DNA of 64,000 nt from an uncultured Ramlibacter sp. GTDB lineage: Bacteria > Pseudomonadota > Gammaproteobacteria > Burkholderiales > Burkholderiaceae_C. The stretch lies in contig NZ_CAKZHQ010000044.1 in NCBI RefSeq assembly GCF_936925435.1, forward strand, positions 1-64,000, written 5' to 3'. The notes beneath the pieces were generated by a model. The model was not told where the DNA came from and searched no databases. It saw only the letters and a list, made by a program, of their open reading frames with translations. Made by a program: the position numbers and the translations under genes. Numbering within the stretch: the first letter of the stretch is position 1; each line of letters begins with the position of its first letter. This document shows positions 36,879 to 46,088 of the stretch, one piece after another.

Positions 36879-39173
36879 ATGCGCATCCGCACCCACCTGG
36901 TCCTCATGGCCAGCGCCATCTTGCTGCCCATGGCCCTGGCCGCCGGCATCGCCCTGGAGAAAATCCGCGATGGGGAACGCGAAGCGGCCTTGCGCGGATT
37001 GCGCGAGACGGTGCGCGCCACGGCCCTGATCGTCGACCGCGAGGTGCAGGGATCGCTGTCAGGGCTCAAGGCGCTGGGCAACTCGGCGAACCTGGAGACC
37101 GGCGACCTGCAGGCGTTCTACGCGCAGGCCACGGCGCTCAACCAGTTGCCCGATGTCTGGACCCTGCTGCTGGACGCCGACGGCAAGCAACTGGTCAACA
37201 CCGCCTTGCCCTACGGCACACCGACGCCCCCGCCGGTCTCCGGGGACCGCGTGCGCAAGGTGCTGGAAAGCCAGCTGCCGGCCGCGACCGACCTGTTCGT
37301 CGGGCCGGCCACCGGCAAGCTGGTGACCACCGTCTATGCGCCGGCAAAGGCTGCCGGCGGCAAGTCCTATGTGGTGGCGCAGGCCTTCATGGTCGACCAC
37401 TGGCGCAAGACCGCGCTGCAGCAGGACCTGCCGGCCAACTGGATCGTCGCCGTCATCGACCGCAACGGCCGCTTCATCGCCCGCAGCCACAAGGCCCAGG
37501 AGCTGGTCGGCCAGCAGGCGCGGCCGGAGCTGGTCGCGGCCGCGGCCAAGGCCAATGACGGTCTGATCATGCATTCCACCGTCGAGGGCGTTCCTTCCTA
37601 CGATGCTTTCACGCATTCGGCGCTCACCGGCTGGACCATCGCGGTGGCCGCGCCGGTCAAGTCGATCGAGGCCGCCGCCAGCCAGGCGCTGCAGCTGGCC
37701 ATGGCCGGCATGGCGCTGGCCCTGGGCGCGGCCATCATGGCGGCCGCGGCCTTCGGTCACCGCTTCATCCATGCCATCGACGGCGCGGGCAGGGCGGCCG
37801 TCTCGCTGGGCCGGGGCGAGAAGCCCGCGATGGAGCAGTCGGCGATCGAGGAGGTCAACATCCTCAACCAGTGCCTGGTCGAGGCCGGCGGGCTGCTGGA
37901 CCTGGAACGCCGGTCGCGCCAGGCCGCGGAGGCCGAGCGCGAGCGGCTGCTGCGCAGCGAGACCGCGGCGCGCGAGGCGGCGCAGGCGCAGAACATCGCC
38001 AAGGACCAGTTCCTGGCCATGTTGGGACATGAGCTGCGCAACCCGCTGGCGGCGATTGCCGGCGCGACCTCGCTGCTGGAGATCGGCGGCGTCGCCAAGG
38101 ACCGCTCCAGCCGCTACCTGGACATCATCCGGCGGCAGAACCGCCACCTGGGCCACATCGTCAACGACCTGCTGGACGTCAGCCGCCTTTTGGCCGGCAA
38201 GATCGTGCTCGAGCGCCAGCCGCTGGACCTGGCCGACAGCGTGCACAGCTGCGTGGAAGCCCTGCGTGCCACCGAGCGCGCCATCGGCCACCGCATCACG
38301 GTGCGGGCCGAGCCGGTCTGGGTCGAGGGTGATGCGGTGCGCATCGAGCAGATTCTGAACAACCTGGTGACCAACGCGCTGAAATTCTCCGAAGCCGGCG
38401 GCGAGATCGTGGTGCAGGTGCACCACGACGGCGACAAAGCGGCCGTCAGCGTCAGCGACCGCGGTGCCGGCATTTCGCGCGAGCTCCTGCCGCGGGTCTT
38501 CGAGCCCTTCGTGCAGGGACCGCCGCCGCTCAACCGCACGCAAAGCGGCCTGGGCATCGGCCTGGCCCTGGTCAAGCAGCTGGTCGAACTCCATGGCGGC
38601 GTGGTCCACGCCACCAGCCCCGGGCCGGGCGAGGGCAGCACTTTCAGTTTCTGGCTGCCCAGCATCCCGGCGCAGCAGGGGCAGGCGGGGGGCGCTGCTG
38701 CCACCGTGGCCAGCCGTCGCAAGCTGGTCTACGTGGAGGACAACGAGGATGCCCGCGCCACCATGGGCGAACTGCTGCGCGCCTACGGCTACGAGGTGGT
38801 CGAGGTCGCCAACGGCGCGGGCGCGCTGCCGGCGGTGCTGTCAGCGCGGCCCGGCGTGGTGGTGCTGGACGTCGGCCTGCCCGACATGGACGGCTACGAG
38901 GTGGCGCGCCGCCTGCGCGCCGACCCGGCCAGCCGCGCCATCCCCATCATCGCCCTGACCGGCTACGGGCCGCGGCGCGCCGGACCGGCCGATGGCACGG
39001 GTTTCGATGTCCACCTGGTCAAGCCGGTCGCGCCGGACGACCTGGTGCAGGCGATCGAGGCGGCGCTGGCGCGCGCCGCCTGCGTGAGCGGCGCGCGCCT
39101 GTGGCCTTCGGCCGCCTGCTTCAGGCCCGCCAGGGCCGGCGCCAGCACTGTCATGTCGGCGGTCTCCGCGTAA
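36879..39173 (+). CDS. Hybrid sensor histidine kinase with Cache-like sensor and receiver
   Basis: A 764-residue membrane kinase. TM1 (about 5-24) and TM2 (about 262-285) flank a periplasmic double-Cache-like sensor. A coiled region leads to HisKA (LGHELRNPLAAIAGA, His near 384), HATPase (ILNNLVTNALKFSE, GLGIGLALVKQL) and a C-terminal receiver (VVVLDVGLPDMDGYE, Asp near 664). The receiver should end near residue 733; the last 30 residues are encoded by DNA antisense to the convergent LysR gene. No dedicated response regulator is adjacent, so its own receiver may pass phosphate onward. Confidence 0.9.
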   Translation: MRIRTHLVLMASAILLPMALAAGIALEKIRDGEREAALRGLRETVRATALIVDREVQGSLSGLKALGNSANLETGDLQAFYAQATALNQLPDVWTLLLDADGKQLVNTALPYGTPTPPPVSGDRVRKVLESQLPAATDLFVGPATGKLVTTVYAPAKAAGGKSYVVAQAFMVDHWRKTALQQDLPANWIVAVIDRNGRFIARSHKAQELVGQQARPELVAAAAKANDGLIMHSTVEGVPSYDAFTHSALTGWTIAVAAPVKSIEAAASQALQLAMAGMALALGAAIMAAAAFGHRFIHAIDGAGRAAVSLGRGEKPAMEQSAIEEVNILNQCLVEAGGLLDLERRSRQAAEAERERLLRSETAAREAAQAQNIAKDQFLAMLGHELRNPLAAIAGATSLLEIGGVAKDRSSRYLDIIRRQNRHLGHIVNDLLDVSRLLAGKIVLERQPLDLADSVHSCVEALRATERAIGHRITVRAEPVWVEGDAVRIEQILNNLVTNALKFSEAGGEIVVQVHHDGDKAAVSVSDRGAGISRELLPRVFEPFVQGPPPLNRTQSGLGIGLALVKQLVELHGGVVHATSPGPGEGSTFSFWLPSIPAQQGQAGGAAATVASRRKLVYVEDNEDARATMGELLRAYGYEVVEVANGAGALPAVLSARPGVVVLDVGLPDMDGYEVARRLRADPASRAIPIIALTGYGPRRAGPADGTGFDVHLVKPVAPDDLVQAIEAALARAACVSGARLWPSAACFRPARAGASTVMSAVSA

Positions 39174-39943
39174 ACGGCATAGGCCGGGTAGGGGAACTCC
39201 GGCGCATCCGGCACGAGAAACAGCAGGCCCTGCTCCAGGAAGGGCGCGGCGATGTTCTGGCGGAAGTAGCCGGCGCCGCCGGCCGCCAGCAGATAGCCCA
39301 GGCCCAGCGGTCCGAGGTTGGCCGACACCGGCGCGCTGGTCAGTTCGGGAAAGGCCAGGCTGTGCTGGGTGGCGAACTCGCTGCCCCAGTCGACATAGAC
39401 ATAGCTGGCGGCCTGCGGCGTCTTCAGGCCCGGCGAGCTGCTGACCAGCACCAGCTTTTCCTCGATCAGCAGCTCGATATGCAGGCCCGGCCGCTGGCGC
39501 GGCGCGTAGGCGATGGCGATGTCCATGGTGCCGTTGGCCACGCGCTCGAGCAACTCCTCGGCCAGGCCGACTTCGGCGTGCAGCGCCAGGTCGGGCGCAC
39601 CCTTGCGCATCCACAGCAGCCAGTCGCGCAGCAGCGGGTCCCACAGGGCGATCTCGCAACCCACCGTCACCACGGCGCGGCGGCCGGTGGGCACGGCCAG
39701 CTGGCGCTGGGCCCGCTCCCAGACCTGTACCAGGGTCAGGGCGTGGCGCACGAACTGCTCGCCCGCGGTGGTCAGCGAAGCGCCGGCCTTGTTGCGCACG
39801 AACAGCTGGCGGCCCAGCAGGTCTTCCAGCGTGCGCACCCGCGCGCTGACCGCCGTCTGGGTGACATGCAGGCGCTGGGCGGCCTGGGCGAAGCTGCGGC
39901 TGGAGACGATTTCCAGGAAGGTGCGGGCGAGGGTGATGTCCAT
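38963..39943 (-). CDS. LysR-family transcriptional regulator
   Basis: A 326-residue regulator. The winged helix is DITLARTFLEIVSSRSFAQA with RLHVTQTAVSARVRTLED. An effector domain follows to about residue 280. The usual LysR end is near ALAGLKQAAEG; the remaining roughly 50 residues are Arg/Ala/Ser-rich and come from the overlap with the hybrid kinase gene. Probable target: the divergent small gene at 40.07 kb, with a palindrome between them. Confidence 0.92.
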   Translation of the reverse strand: MDITLARTFLEIVSSRSFAQAAQRLHVTQTAVSARVRTLEDLLGRQLFVRNKAGASLTTAGEQFVRHALTLVQVWERAQRQLAVPTGRRAVVTVGCEIALWDPLLRDWLLWMRKGAPDLALHAEVGLAEELLERVANGTMDIAIAYAPRQRPGLHIELLIEEKLVLVSSSPGLKTPQAASYVYVDWGSEFATQHSLAFPELTSAPVSANLGPLGLGYLLAAGGAGYFRQNIAAPFLEQGLLFLVPDAPEFPYPAYAVYAETADMTVLAPALAGLKQAAEGHRRAPLTQAARASAASIACTRSSGATGLTRWTSKPVPSAGPARRGP

Positions 39944-39973
39944 GGGCGCTGATCCTGCGGTGGAGTGCTCATG

Positions 39974-39989
39974 ATGCAGAAAAATGCAT
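39974..39989. promoter_or_regulatory. Probable LysR binding site
   Basis: ATGCA, six bases, TGCAT: a perfect inverted repeat in an A/T-rich intergenic region, 30 nt upstream of the lysR ATG. Location and geometry (partly symmetric, about 16 bp) suit a LysR recognition box. Confidence 0.5.
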
Positions 39990-40072
39990 TGAAATCAAAG
40001 ATAAATCATTTTACTTTCTACGGTGTAAACCCTAGGATCGAGGCTGTCTATACAACTTGCCTGGAGCCCTCC

Positions 40073-40270
40073 ATGTCCCGCACCGCCACATTCGCCCCGT
40101 CCGCCCGGCTCGACGCCTCGCCGCTGCAGGCCTGGCTGGTTGCCACCGCGAACCTGCTGGTTGCCGCCTTCACGCCGGCGCCGCGCGGCAGCTACCTTGC
40201 GGTAGTGCCTGCTGCCGCCAGCAGCCGCCTGAGCACCCGCGCCCTGCGCCTGATGCGCTCGGGCGACTGA
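40073..40270 (+). CDS. Small hypothetical protein divergent from lysR
   Basis: A 65-residue protein, ATFAPSARLDASPLQAWL with a short hydrophobic part (VATANLLVAAF) and a basic C-terminus. It is not recognised. A longer frame from 39965 exists, but this ATG follows a GGAGCCCTCC site. A TATACA (-10-like) lies at 40049-40054. It is divergent from the LysR gene and may be its target; similar short proteins with an A/T-rich leader are common beside LysR genes. Confidence 0.5.
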   Translation: MSRTATFAPSARLDASPLQAWLVATANLLVAAFTPAPRGSYLAVVPAAASSRLSTRALRLMRSGD

Positions 40271-40278
40271 GAGACAGA

Positions 40279-41481
40279 TCAGGCCGTGCGCCGCGCCAGC
40301 GCCCGCGCGAACCAGGCGCCGGCCAGCGGCAGTGCCGCCGCCGGCACCAGCAGCAGTGGCGCCGGGCCCAGATGGTCGAAGGCGTAGCCCGCCAGGCTGA
40401 CGCCCAGCGCCTGGCCGCCAAACAGGCTGAAGGCGAACAGCGCCACAGCCGTGCCGCGCACCGCGGGCGCCATCTGGGTGGCATGCGTTTGCAGCGTGTT
40501 GTGGAACAGGTAGGTGCCAAAACCCACCGCCAGTGCCACCGGACCAGCCACCCAGCCGGCGGGCGCCAGCCACCAGGCCAGGTAGCCGGCGCCCATCACC
40601 CAGCCGCCCCACAGCACCATGCGCCGCTCGCCCAGGCGCTGCACGATGCGCCGCGCCGACATCGCATACAGCAGGCCGCCCACCGCATAGAGAGCGATCA
40701 GCGCAGATGCCGCCGATAGCGACAGGCCGTGGCGCCCATGCAGGTAGGCCGGCAGGTAGGCCATGGGTCCGAGCAGGAAGACGCTTTCGGCCAGTACCGC
40801 CGCCAGCACCACGCGGGCCCATGGCACGCGCAGCACCGACAGCAGCTGCGCCGCAAAGCCGGCTCGCGCTCCCTCAGGGGCGACAGGCGCCGGCATGTGC
40901 CGCACGCGTGCGAGCAGCAGCACGGCCACCACCGCATAGCCGGCCGCCAGGGTGAGGAAGGCGCCGCGCCAGCCGGCCTGGGCATCGGCGAACAGGCCGC
41001 CGGTCAGCTGGCCGCCCATCATGCCGGCCAGCACGCCAGTCAGCAGCCTGGCCAGCGTCGCCTGGCGCTGCGCGTAGGGCACGGCGTCGCCGATCCAGGC
41101 GATCGACAGCGGGATCACGCCCGCCGCCGCCATGCCCCACAGCACGCGTGTGGCCAGCAGGGCGTCGAAGCTGGGCGCGACGGCGCAGGCGAGGGCGCCG
41201 GCGGTGCAGCAGCAGATGGCGATGCACACCATGCGCGCCTTGCCGTAGCGGTCGCCCAGCGGGCCGAACACCAGCTGCATCAGGCCGTAGGCCACCGAGA
41301 AGAAGATGATCACCTGGCCGGCGGCGCCGGCCGTCAGGTCGAAGTCCGCCGCCAGCCGGGGCAACAGCGAGTCGCACACCCGCAGGGCGGCGCCGCTGAA
41401 AAAGGCGGCGCTGGACAACAGCAGGATGGTGCGCTGCGTTTCAGGCGGCAGCGACGCGGGCGCGGCTTCGGGGGATGTCAC
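40279..41481 (-). CDS. MFS transporter, 12-TM (arabinose-efflux-like)
   Basis: A 400-residue major facilitator: FFSVAYGLMQLVFGPLGDRYG (motif A as GPLGDRYGKARM) and a second-half repeat starting near residue 205. It resembles DHA1-type exporters with unknown substrate. Its stop is 8 nt from the convergent small gene. Confidence 0.9.
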   Translation of the reverse strand: MTSPEAAPASLPPETQRTILLLSSAAFFSGAALRVCDSLLPRLAADFDLTAGAAGQVIIFFSVAYGLMQLVFGPLGDRYGKARMVCIAICCCTAGALACAVAPSFDALLATRVLWGMAAAGVIPLSIAWIGDAVPYAQRQATLARLLTGVLAGMMGGQLTGGLFADAQAGWRGAFLTLAAGYAVVAVLLLARVRHMPAPVAPEGARAGFAAQLLSVLRVPWARVVLAAVLAESVFLLGPMAYLPAYLHGRHGLSLSAASALIALYAVGGLLYAMSARRIVQRLGERRMVLWGGWVMGAGYLAWWLAPAGWVAGPVALAVGFGTYLFHNTLQTHATQMAPAVRGTAVALFAFSLFGGQALGVSLAGYAFDHLGPAPLLLVPAAALPLAGAWFARALARRTA

Positions 41482-41505
41482 GTCCCGAGTATCGCGTGGG
41501 GCGCC

Positions 41506-42207
41506 TTACCCCAGCACGATCACCCGGGCCCGCGGCACCGTGGTGAAGGGGTCGTAGCCGACCAGGCCGGCGCGCACCGCCGACTCCTGGTGGGTGGCGA
41601 TGCGCTTGCGCTGTTCGGGGTTGGCCAGCCGCAGGGCCTCGGCCAGCTCCGGCTCCAGCCGCACCGTGATGGGGGTGGCCATCTCGTACACCGCACCGGG
41701 CTGGTTGGCGATCGACCAGGAGATCGCAAGCGTGCCGCTGGGCAGCTGGATGGCCTGGCTGTGGGGCGGGAACAGGTGGCGCACAGCCGTCCAGATGGCC
41801 GTGCAGCTCGGGTCCATCGGCGCCGACTCGGCGGCAGGCTCTGTGTCCGGGCCGGCAGGCTCGCACAGCCAGCTGATGGCCTCGTCCTTGGAGTCGAAGA
41901 CCGTGAACTGCAGGCCCTGGGCCCGCGCCACCTTCTCGCTGGTGCGGGTGAGCCGGTCGGGCGCCACCACCGAGGCCATGCGCTGCAGGTGGGCCATGGA
42001 ATGCGCGATCTGCTCGCCGACTTGAAGCTGCGCCGCCAGCGGCACCTCGCCCTCGAGCAGCAGCAGGTCCATCAGCAGCAGCTTGTCGCCGTGCGAGCGG
42101 GTCACTGCCCCCAGCTCGCGCAGCATCTCCAGCACCGCCGGCGTGTCGATCGGGCCGGCGAGGCGGGCCTCCACACGGTCGGGGAGGCGGGCGATCTGGA
42201 TTTGCAT
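41506..42207 (-). CDS. Two-domain protein: STAS/SpoIIAA-like N-terminus plus unrecognised C-terminus
   Basis: A 233-residue cytoplasmic protein. Residues about 1-120 resemble a SpoIIAA-like (STAS-related) fold: LAGPIDTPAVLEMLREL, LLLMDLLLLEGEVPLAAQL and a segment ending AISWLCEP. The C-terminal 100 residues (AIWTAVRHLFPPHSQAIQL, then ITVRLEPELAEAL) are of a type I do not confidently recognise, possibly a small DUF found in Burkholderiales. No signal or TM. Function unknown. Confidence 0.7.
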   Translation of the reverse strand: MQIQIARLPDRVEARLAGPIDTPAVLEMLRELGAVTRSHGDKLLLMDLLLLEGEVPLAAQLQVGEQIAHSMAHLQRMASVVAPDRLTRTSEKVARAQGLQFTVFDSKDEAISWLCEPAGPDTEPAAESAPMDPSCTAIWTAVRHLFPPHSQAIQLPSGTLAISWSIANQPGAVYEMATPITVRLEPELAEALRLANPEQRKRIATHQESAVRAGLVGYDPFTTVPRARVIVLG

Positions 42208-42435
42208 GGTGGGCGGTCGAGGCAGCCGGATATCTTACTGAGTCAGGGGCCGGCGCCGCTTCTCCAGGTCTGGGGGGAATGCAGAGAGGTGGGGTGTTTG
42301 GCTCTCTTGTCCTATTCGTGTTTTCCCGGCCCTGCGCGGGTCGGGTCATTGGGCTTTGGTGCCATAGCGTTTCGGCCCGCCGTTCCTGCATACTGCCCCA
42401 TCCCCCAAAGCGAAGCCTTCGCCAAGGATGCAGTC

Positions 42436-43779
42436 ATGACGTATTTTTTCTCCCTTGTCCTGCAGCAGTTCGGACGCGTGCGCCAAGCCGCTGCCTTGCT
42501 TGCTGTGCTGGCCGCGTGCGTGGCCGGTGCCGCGCATGCGCAAGACACCACCTTCAAGACCGAAGAGCTTGACCAGATGCTGGCGCCCATCGCGCTGTAT
42601 CCGGACTCATTGCTGGCGCAGATCCTGATGGCCAGCACCTACCCGGTCGACGTCAAGGACGCCGCGGCCTGGACCAAGGCCAACCCCGATGCCAAGGGTG
42701 ATGCCGCGGTCAAGCAGGTCGAGGGCCAGTCCTGGGATCCGGCGGTCAAGTCGCTGGCGGCCTTTCCGCAGGTGCTGACCATGATGGGCGCCAAGCCCAA
42801 CGACGTGCAGCGCCTGGGCGATGCCTTCCTGGCCGACCCGGCGCGGGTGATGGACAGGGTGCAGTTCCTGCGCAAGAAGGCGCAGGAAGCGGGCAACCTC
42901 AAGAGCAACGAGCAGCAGAAGGTCAGCACGCAGACCGACGCGGGCAAGCAGGCCATCATCATCGAGCCGGCCCAGCCCGAGCAGGTCTACGTGCCGGTCT
43001 ACCAGCCTTCCGTGGCCTATGGCAGCTGGATGTATCCGTCCTACCCGCCGTACTACTGGGCGCCACCGCCCTATTATTACCCGGGCGGCGCCTTCGTCGG
43101 GGGCTTCCTCTGGGGCGCGGCCGTGGTCGGTATCGCCAACGGCCTGTGGGGCAATTGCAACTGGGGCGGTGGCAACGTCAACATCAACGTCAACAAGTTC
43201 AACAACGTCAACGTCAACAACCGGCGCGAGTCGGGCAACAACAGCTTCCAGCACAACGCGGAGCGTCGCGGCGATGTCCCCTACCGCGACAGCAAGAGCC
43301 GCGAGAACTATGGCCGCAAGCAGGCCGATGGCGCGCAGAACCGCGAATCTTTCCGTGGCAAGGATGGCCGCGACGCCGAGCGCTCGCGTGCCAATGAAAC
43401 TCTCAGGGACCGGGGTGCCGACCCGGCCGCTGGCCGCGACAAGCTGCAGGGCGCAGACCGCGAGCGGGCCAACAACGCAGTGCGCGATTCCAGCAACCGC
43501 GGTAGCGTAGGCGACGGCAGCCGGGGCGCGGGCGGTGGCGACCGTGGCGGCAACCTCGGCGGTGACGGTAGCCGGGGCGCGGGCAACAATGCCTTTTCCG
43601 GGGCACGCGACGCCGGTGGTGCGCAGCAGCGCAACATTGACCGCGGCCAGGCCAGCCGCAGTTCAGCCGGCGCCGGCGGCGCCAACCGCTCGTTCAGCGG
43701 CGGTGCTGCGGGCGGTGGCGCCCGGGCCGGCGGTGGTGGTGGCGGCGGCCGTGGTGGCGGCGGCGGTGGCCGGCGCTGA
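42436..43779 (+). CDS. Exported DUF3300 protein with Gly-rich tail
   Basis: A 447-residue protein with a signal peptide (AACVAGAAHAQ). The DUF3300 core (about 40-190) contains QMLAPIALYPDSLLAQILMA, WDPAVKSLAAFPQVL and PVYQPSVAYGSW. It is followed by a Tyr/Pro-rich stretch, an Asn/Val segment (NVNINVNKFNNVNVNNRR) and a long Gly/Arg/Asp disordered tail ending GRGGGGGGRR. DUF3300 is usually paired with DUF2950, as here. Role unknown; envelope or surface is likely. The 229-nt upstream gap contains no gene and no clear promoter. Confidence 0.92.
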   Translation: MTYFFSLVLQQFGRVRQAAALLAVLAACVAGAAHAQDTTFKTEELDQMLAPIALYPDSLLAQILMASTYPVDVKDAAAWTKANPDAKGDAAVKQVEGQSWDPAVKSLAAFPQVLTMMGAKPNDVQRLGDAFLADPARVMDRVQFLRKKAQEAGNLKSNEQQKVSTQTDAGKQAIIIEPAQPEQVYVPVYQPSVAYGSWMYPSYPPYYWAPPPYYYPGGAFVGGFLWGAAVVGIANGLWGNCNWGGGNVNINVNKFNNVNVNNRRESGNNSFQHNAERRGDVPYRDSKSRENYGRKQADGAQNRESFRGKDGRDAERSRANETLRDRGADPAAGRDKLQGADRERANNAVRDSSNRGSVGDGSRGAGGGDRGGNLGGDGSRGAGNNAFSGARDAGGAQQRNIDRGQASRSSAGAGGANRSFSGGAAGGGARAGGGGGGGRGGGGGGRR

Positions 43780-43797
43780 TAGGCAGGAGCAAGAACC

Positions 43798-44682
43798 ATG
43801 AAAACATTCAATCGTTTCTCCATGCAGGCCCGCGCGGCTGCCTTTGCCTTCGTCGCGCTGCTGGGCTTGCCCGCGGCGGCGCAGGCACCGTTTGAAACCG
43901 CTGAACAGGCGGCCGATGCCCTGGTCGCAGCTGTCTCGTCCGGCGACAAGTCGCAGATGGCCCGCGTCCTGGGCAAGGACTGGCGCAGCCTGGTGCCGGT
44001 GGAAGTACCGGCGGCCGACCGCGCCGCCTTCCTCGACAAGGCCAAACAGTCGCGTGCCGTCATCGCCAAGGAAGGCAAGGGCATGCTGGTGGTTGGCAGC
44101 GACCCCTGGTTGCTGCCCGTGCCGCTGCTGCAGGGCAAGGACGGGCGCTGGCGCTTCGACACGGCGGGCGGGCATGAGATCGTCCAGGCGCGGCGCATCG
44201 GCCGCAACGAACTGTCGGCCATGCAGGCCATGCTGGCCTACGTGGACGCGCAGCGCGATTACGCCAAGACCGACCGCACTGGCGCCGGCGTGCTGACCTA
44301 CGCGCAAAAGCTCATGAGCAGCCCAGGCAAGCGCGATGGCCTGATCTGGAGCCCCAAGCTGGGCGACGACAGCCCGCTGGGCGAGAGCTTCGTGCCCAAG
44401 CAGGCCGGCGAGGGCTACCACGGCTACCACTACCGCATCCTCACCGGCCAGGGGGCCGATGCTAAGGGCGGCGCGCGCAGCTACCTGATCGGCAAGAACA
44501 TGGTCAGCGGCTATGCGCTGCTGGCCTGGCCGGTGCAGTACGGAAAGACCGGTGTGATGAGCTTCATTGTCAACCAGGAAGGCGTGGTTTACGAACGCGA
44601 TCTGGGAGCGCAGACGACCAAGCAGGCCGGCGCCATCAAGGTGTTCAATCCCGACGCGGAGTGGAAGAAGGCCCAGTTCTGA
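43798..44682 (+). CDS. Exported DUF2950 protein
   Basis: A 294-residue protein with a signal peptide (ALLGLPAAAQA) and the DUF2950 pattern: DALVAAVSSGDKSQMARVLG, FDTAGGHEIVQARRIGRNEL and GYHGYHYRILTGQGADAKGG. It is exported and paired with DUF3300 just upstream (gap 18 nt); the pair probably acts together in the cell envelope. No enzymatic motif is evident. Confidence 0.93.
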   Translation: MKTFNRFSMQARAAAFAFVALLGLPAAAQAPFETAEQAADALVAAVSSGDKSQMARVLGKDWRSLVPVEVPAADRAAFLDKAKQSRAVIAKEGKGMLVVGSDPWLLPVPLLQGKDGRWRFDTAGGHEIVQARRIGRNELSAMQAMLAYVDAQRDYAKTDRTGAGVLTYAQKLMSSPGKRDGLIWSPKLGDDSPLGESFVPKQAGEGYHGYHYRILTGQGADAKGGARSYLIGKNMVSGYALLAWPVQYGKTGVMSFIVNQEGVVYERDLGAQTTKQAGAIKVFNPDAEWKKAQF

Positions 44683-44699
44683 GGCCGGTCCGGCGGGCC

Positions 44700-45185
44700 T
44701 CAGCGCCGGCCACCACCTCCGCCTCCGCGGCCACCCCCGCCACCGCCTCCACCCCCTGGGCCCATGCCGCCGCCGCCACCCGGGCGGCCACCGCCGCCGC
44801 TGGCGCCAGGAGGGCGCCCGCCGCCGCCATGACCACCACCGCCGCCGTGGTAGCCATGGTGCCTGCCTCCGCCGTAGTAGCTGTAACCCAGTCCCAGGCC
44901 GACGCCCCAGCCCAAGGCCCACGGATAGCCATAGGCGTAGGGGTAGTAGGGCGCGTAGTACGGGTAGCCGTAAGCGGGGTAGTAAGGATAGGCGGGATAC
45001 GCGGAATAGGGCGCGCTGTAGCTGGTACCCTGGCCTTGGTCATAGGGCGCGACCGCGCCCTCGGCCGGTGGCGCGCCGTCCACCCGGTAGACCGGCCCCG
45101 GGTAGGGCAAGTTGTACAGATAGGGGTCGTAAGCCACACAACCCGCCAGGCCTGCCACAGCCGTCAGCGCCAGAACTGCCTTCAT
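44700..45185 (-). CDS. Gly/Tyr-rich lipoprotein
   Basis: A 161-residue lipoprotein: short signal and lipobox LAGC, then a Tyr/Pro/Ala low-complexity domain and a Gly-rich tail also ending GRGGGGGGRR. It is convergent with the DUF2950 gene. Low-complexity Tyr/Pro and Gly segments suggest an adhesive or structural surface role; no family is assigned. The start is set by the lipoprotein signal. Confidence 0.75.
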   Translation of the reverse strand: MKAVLALTAVAGLAGCVAYDPYLYNLPYPGPVYRVDGAPPAEGAVAPYDQGQGTSYSAPYSAYPAYPYYPAYGYPYYAPYYPYAYGYPWALGWGVGLGLGYSYYGGGRHHGYHGGGGGHGGGGRPPGASGGGGRPGGGGGMGPGGGGGGGGGRGGGGGGRR

Positions 45186-45343
45186 GGTGCTTCCTTGCCC
45201 GGCTGGACAACGCCGGTATGCCATTGAGCACCTCTCACATGTCGCAAATGTTGGCCGCAGGTATCTCTGCGTTACCTGATGTTTCGAAATCTCCCGGTAT
45301 CTGGTAGCTTGCTGGCGTCCCCAGCCACTGCAAGAAGGCCCAC

Positions 45344-46063
45344 ATGACCAGCCTCGTTTTCGACTCCCCCGAAGTCGCCCGCCTGCGGGCTGACCTGGCC
45401 CTGGCGCTGCGCGCCGCCGCCCACCATGGGCTGGCCGAGGGTGTCTGCAACCATTTCAGCACCGAGCTGCCCGACGGCTCGGGCCGCTTCCTGCTCAATC
45501 CGCGTGGCCTGCTGTGGAGCGAGGTGCAGGCCGAGGACATCGTGCTGATCGACGGCGATGGCAACAAACTGGCCGGCCGCCACGACGTCGAGCCCACCGC
45601 CATGTTCATCCACGGCGCCATCCACCGCATCGCCGGCAAGGCCTGCGTGCTGCACACCCATATGCCCTACGCCACGGCGCTGACCCTGACCAGCGACCGC
45701 GCCCTGGACACCACGCTGTCGCAGACGGCAATGCGCTTCCATGGCCGCATCGCCGTCGACGCCCACTACAACGGCCTGGCCCTGGACAACAGCGAAGGCG
45801 AGCGCATCGCCTTCGCCATGGACGGCGCCGACGTGGCCTTCCTGGGCAACCATGGCGTGGTGGTCTGCGGTGCGCGCATGGACCACGCCTACGACGACCT
45901 GTACTACCTGGAACGCGGCTGCCAGCTGCAGGTGATTGCCGCCTCCACCGGGCGGGCGCTGCTGCCGGCGGACCAGGGCCTGGCCCGGCGCGTCTGCGAG
46001 CAGACTCTGGGTGAGCGCCTGCAGTCCGAGCTGTTCTTCGAGGCGCTGCGGCGGCGCGTCTAG
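45344..46063 (+). CDS. Class II aldolase/adducin family protein
   Basis: A 239-residue zinc aldolase-fold protein (fuculose-phosphate aldolase/adducin). Zn ligands are visible in HTHMPYATALT (His-x-His) and a later His in FLGNHGVVVCGAR. It opens LRADLALALRAAAHHGLAEG. It may cleave a phosphorylated ketose or act as a decarboxylase; sequence does not show which. A single gene, with a convergent neighbour. Confidence 0.9.
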   Translation: MTSLVFDSPEVARLRADLALALRAAAHHGLAEGVCNHFSTELPDGSGRFLLNPRGLLWSEVQAEDIVLIDGDGNKLAGRHDVEPTAMFIHGAIHRIAGKACVLHTHMPYATALTLTSDRALDTTLSQTAMRFHGRIAVDAHYNGLALDNSEGERIAFAMDGADVAFLGNHGVVVCGARMDHAYDDLYYLERGCQLQVIAASTGRALLPADQGLARRVCEQTLGERLQSELFFEALRRRV

Positions 46064-46088
46064 TTGCGCGCCACGAAGGGGAAATGCT

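Noticed and set aside
40729-43779. 1016-residue open frame leading into DUF3300
   Set aside because: Its first two thirds run antisense to the MFS and STAS-like genes; the DUF3300 signal peptide begins at 42436.
45258-45278. Inverted repeat CAGGTA-N9-TACCTG upstream of the class II aldolase gene
   Set aside because: Six-base arms are expected by chance in a region of this size, and no regulator gene is adjacent.
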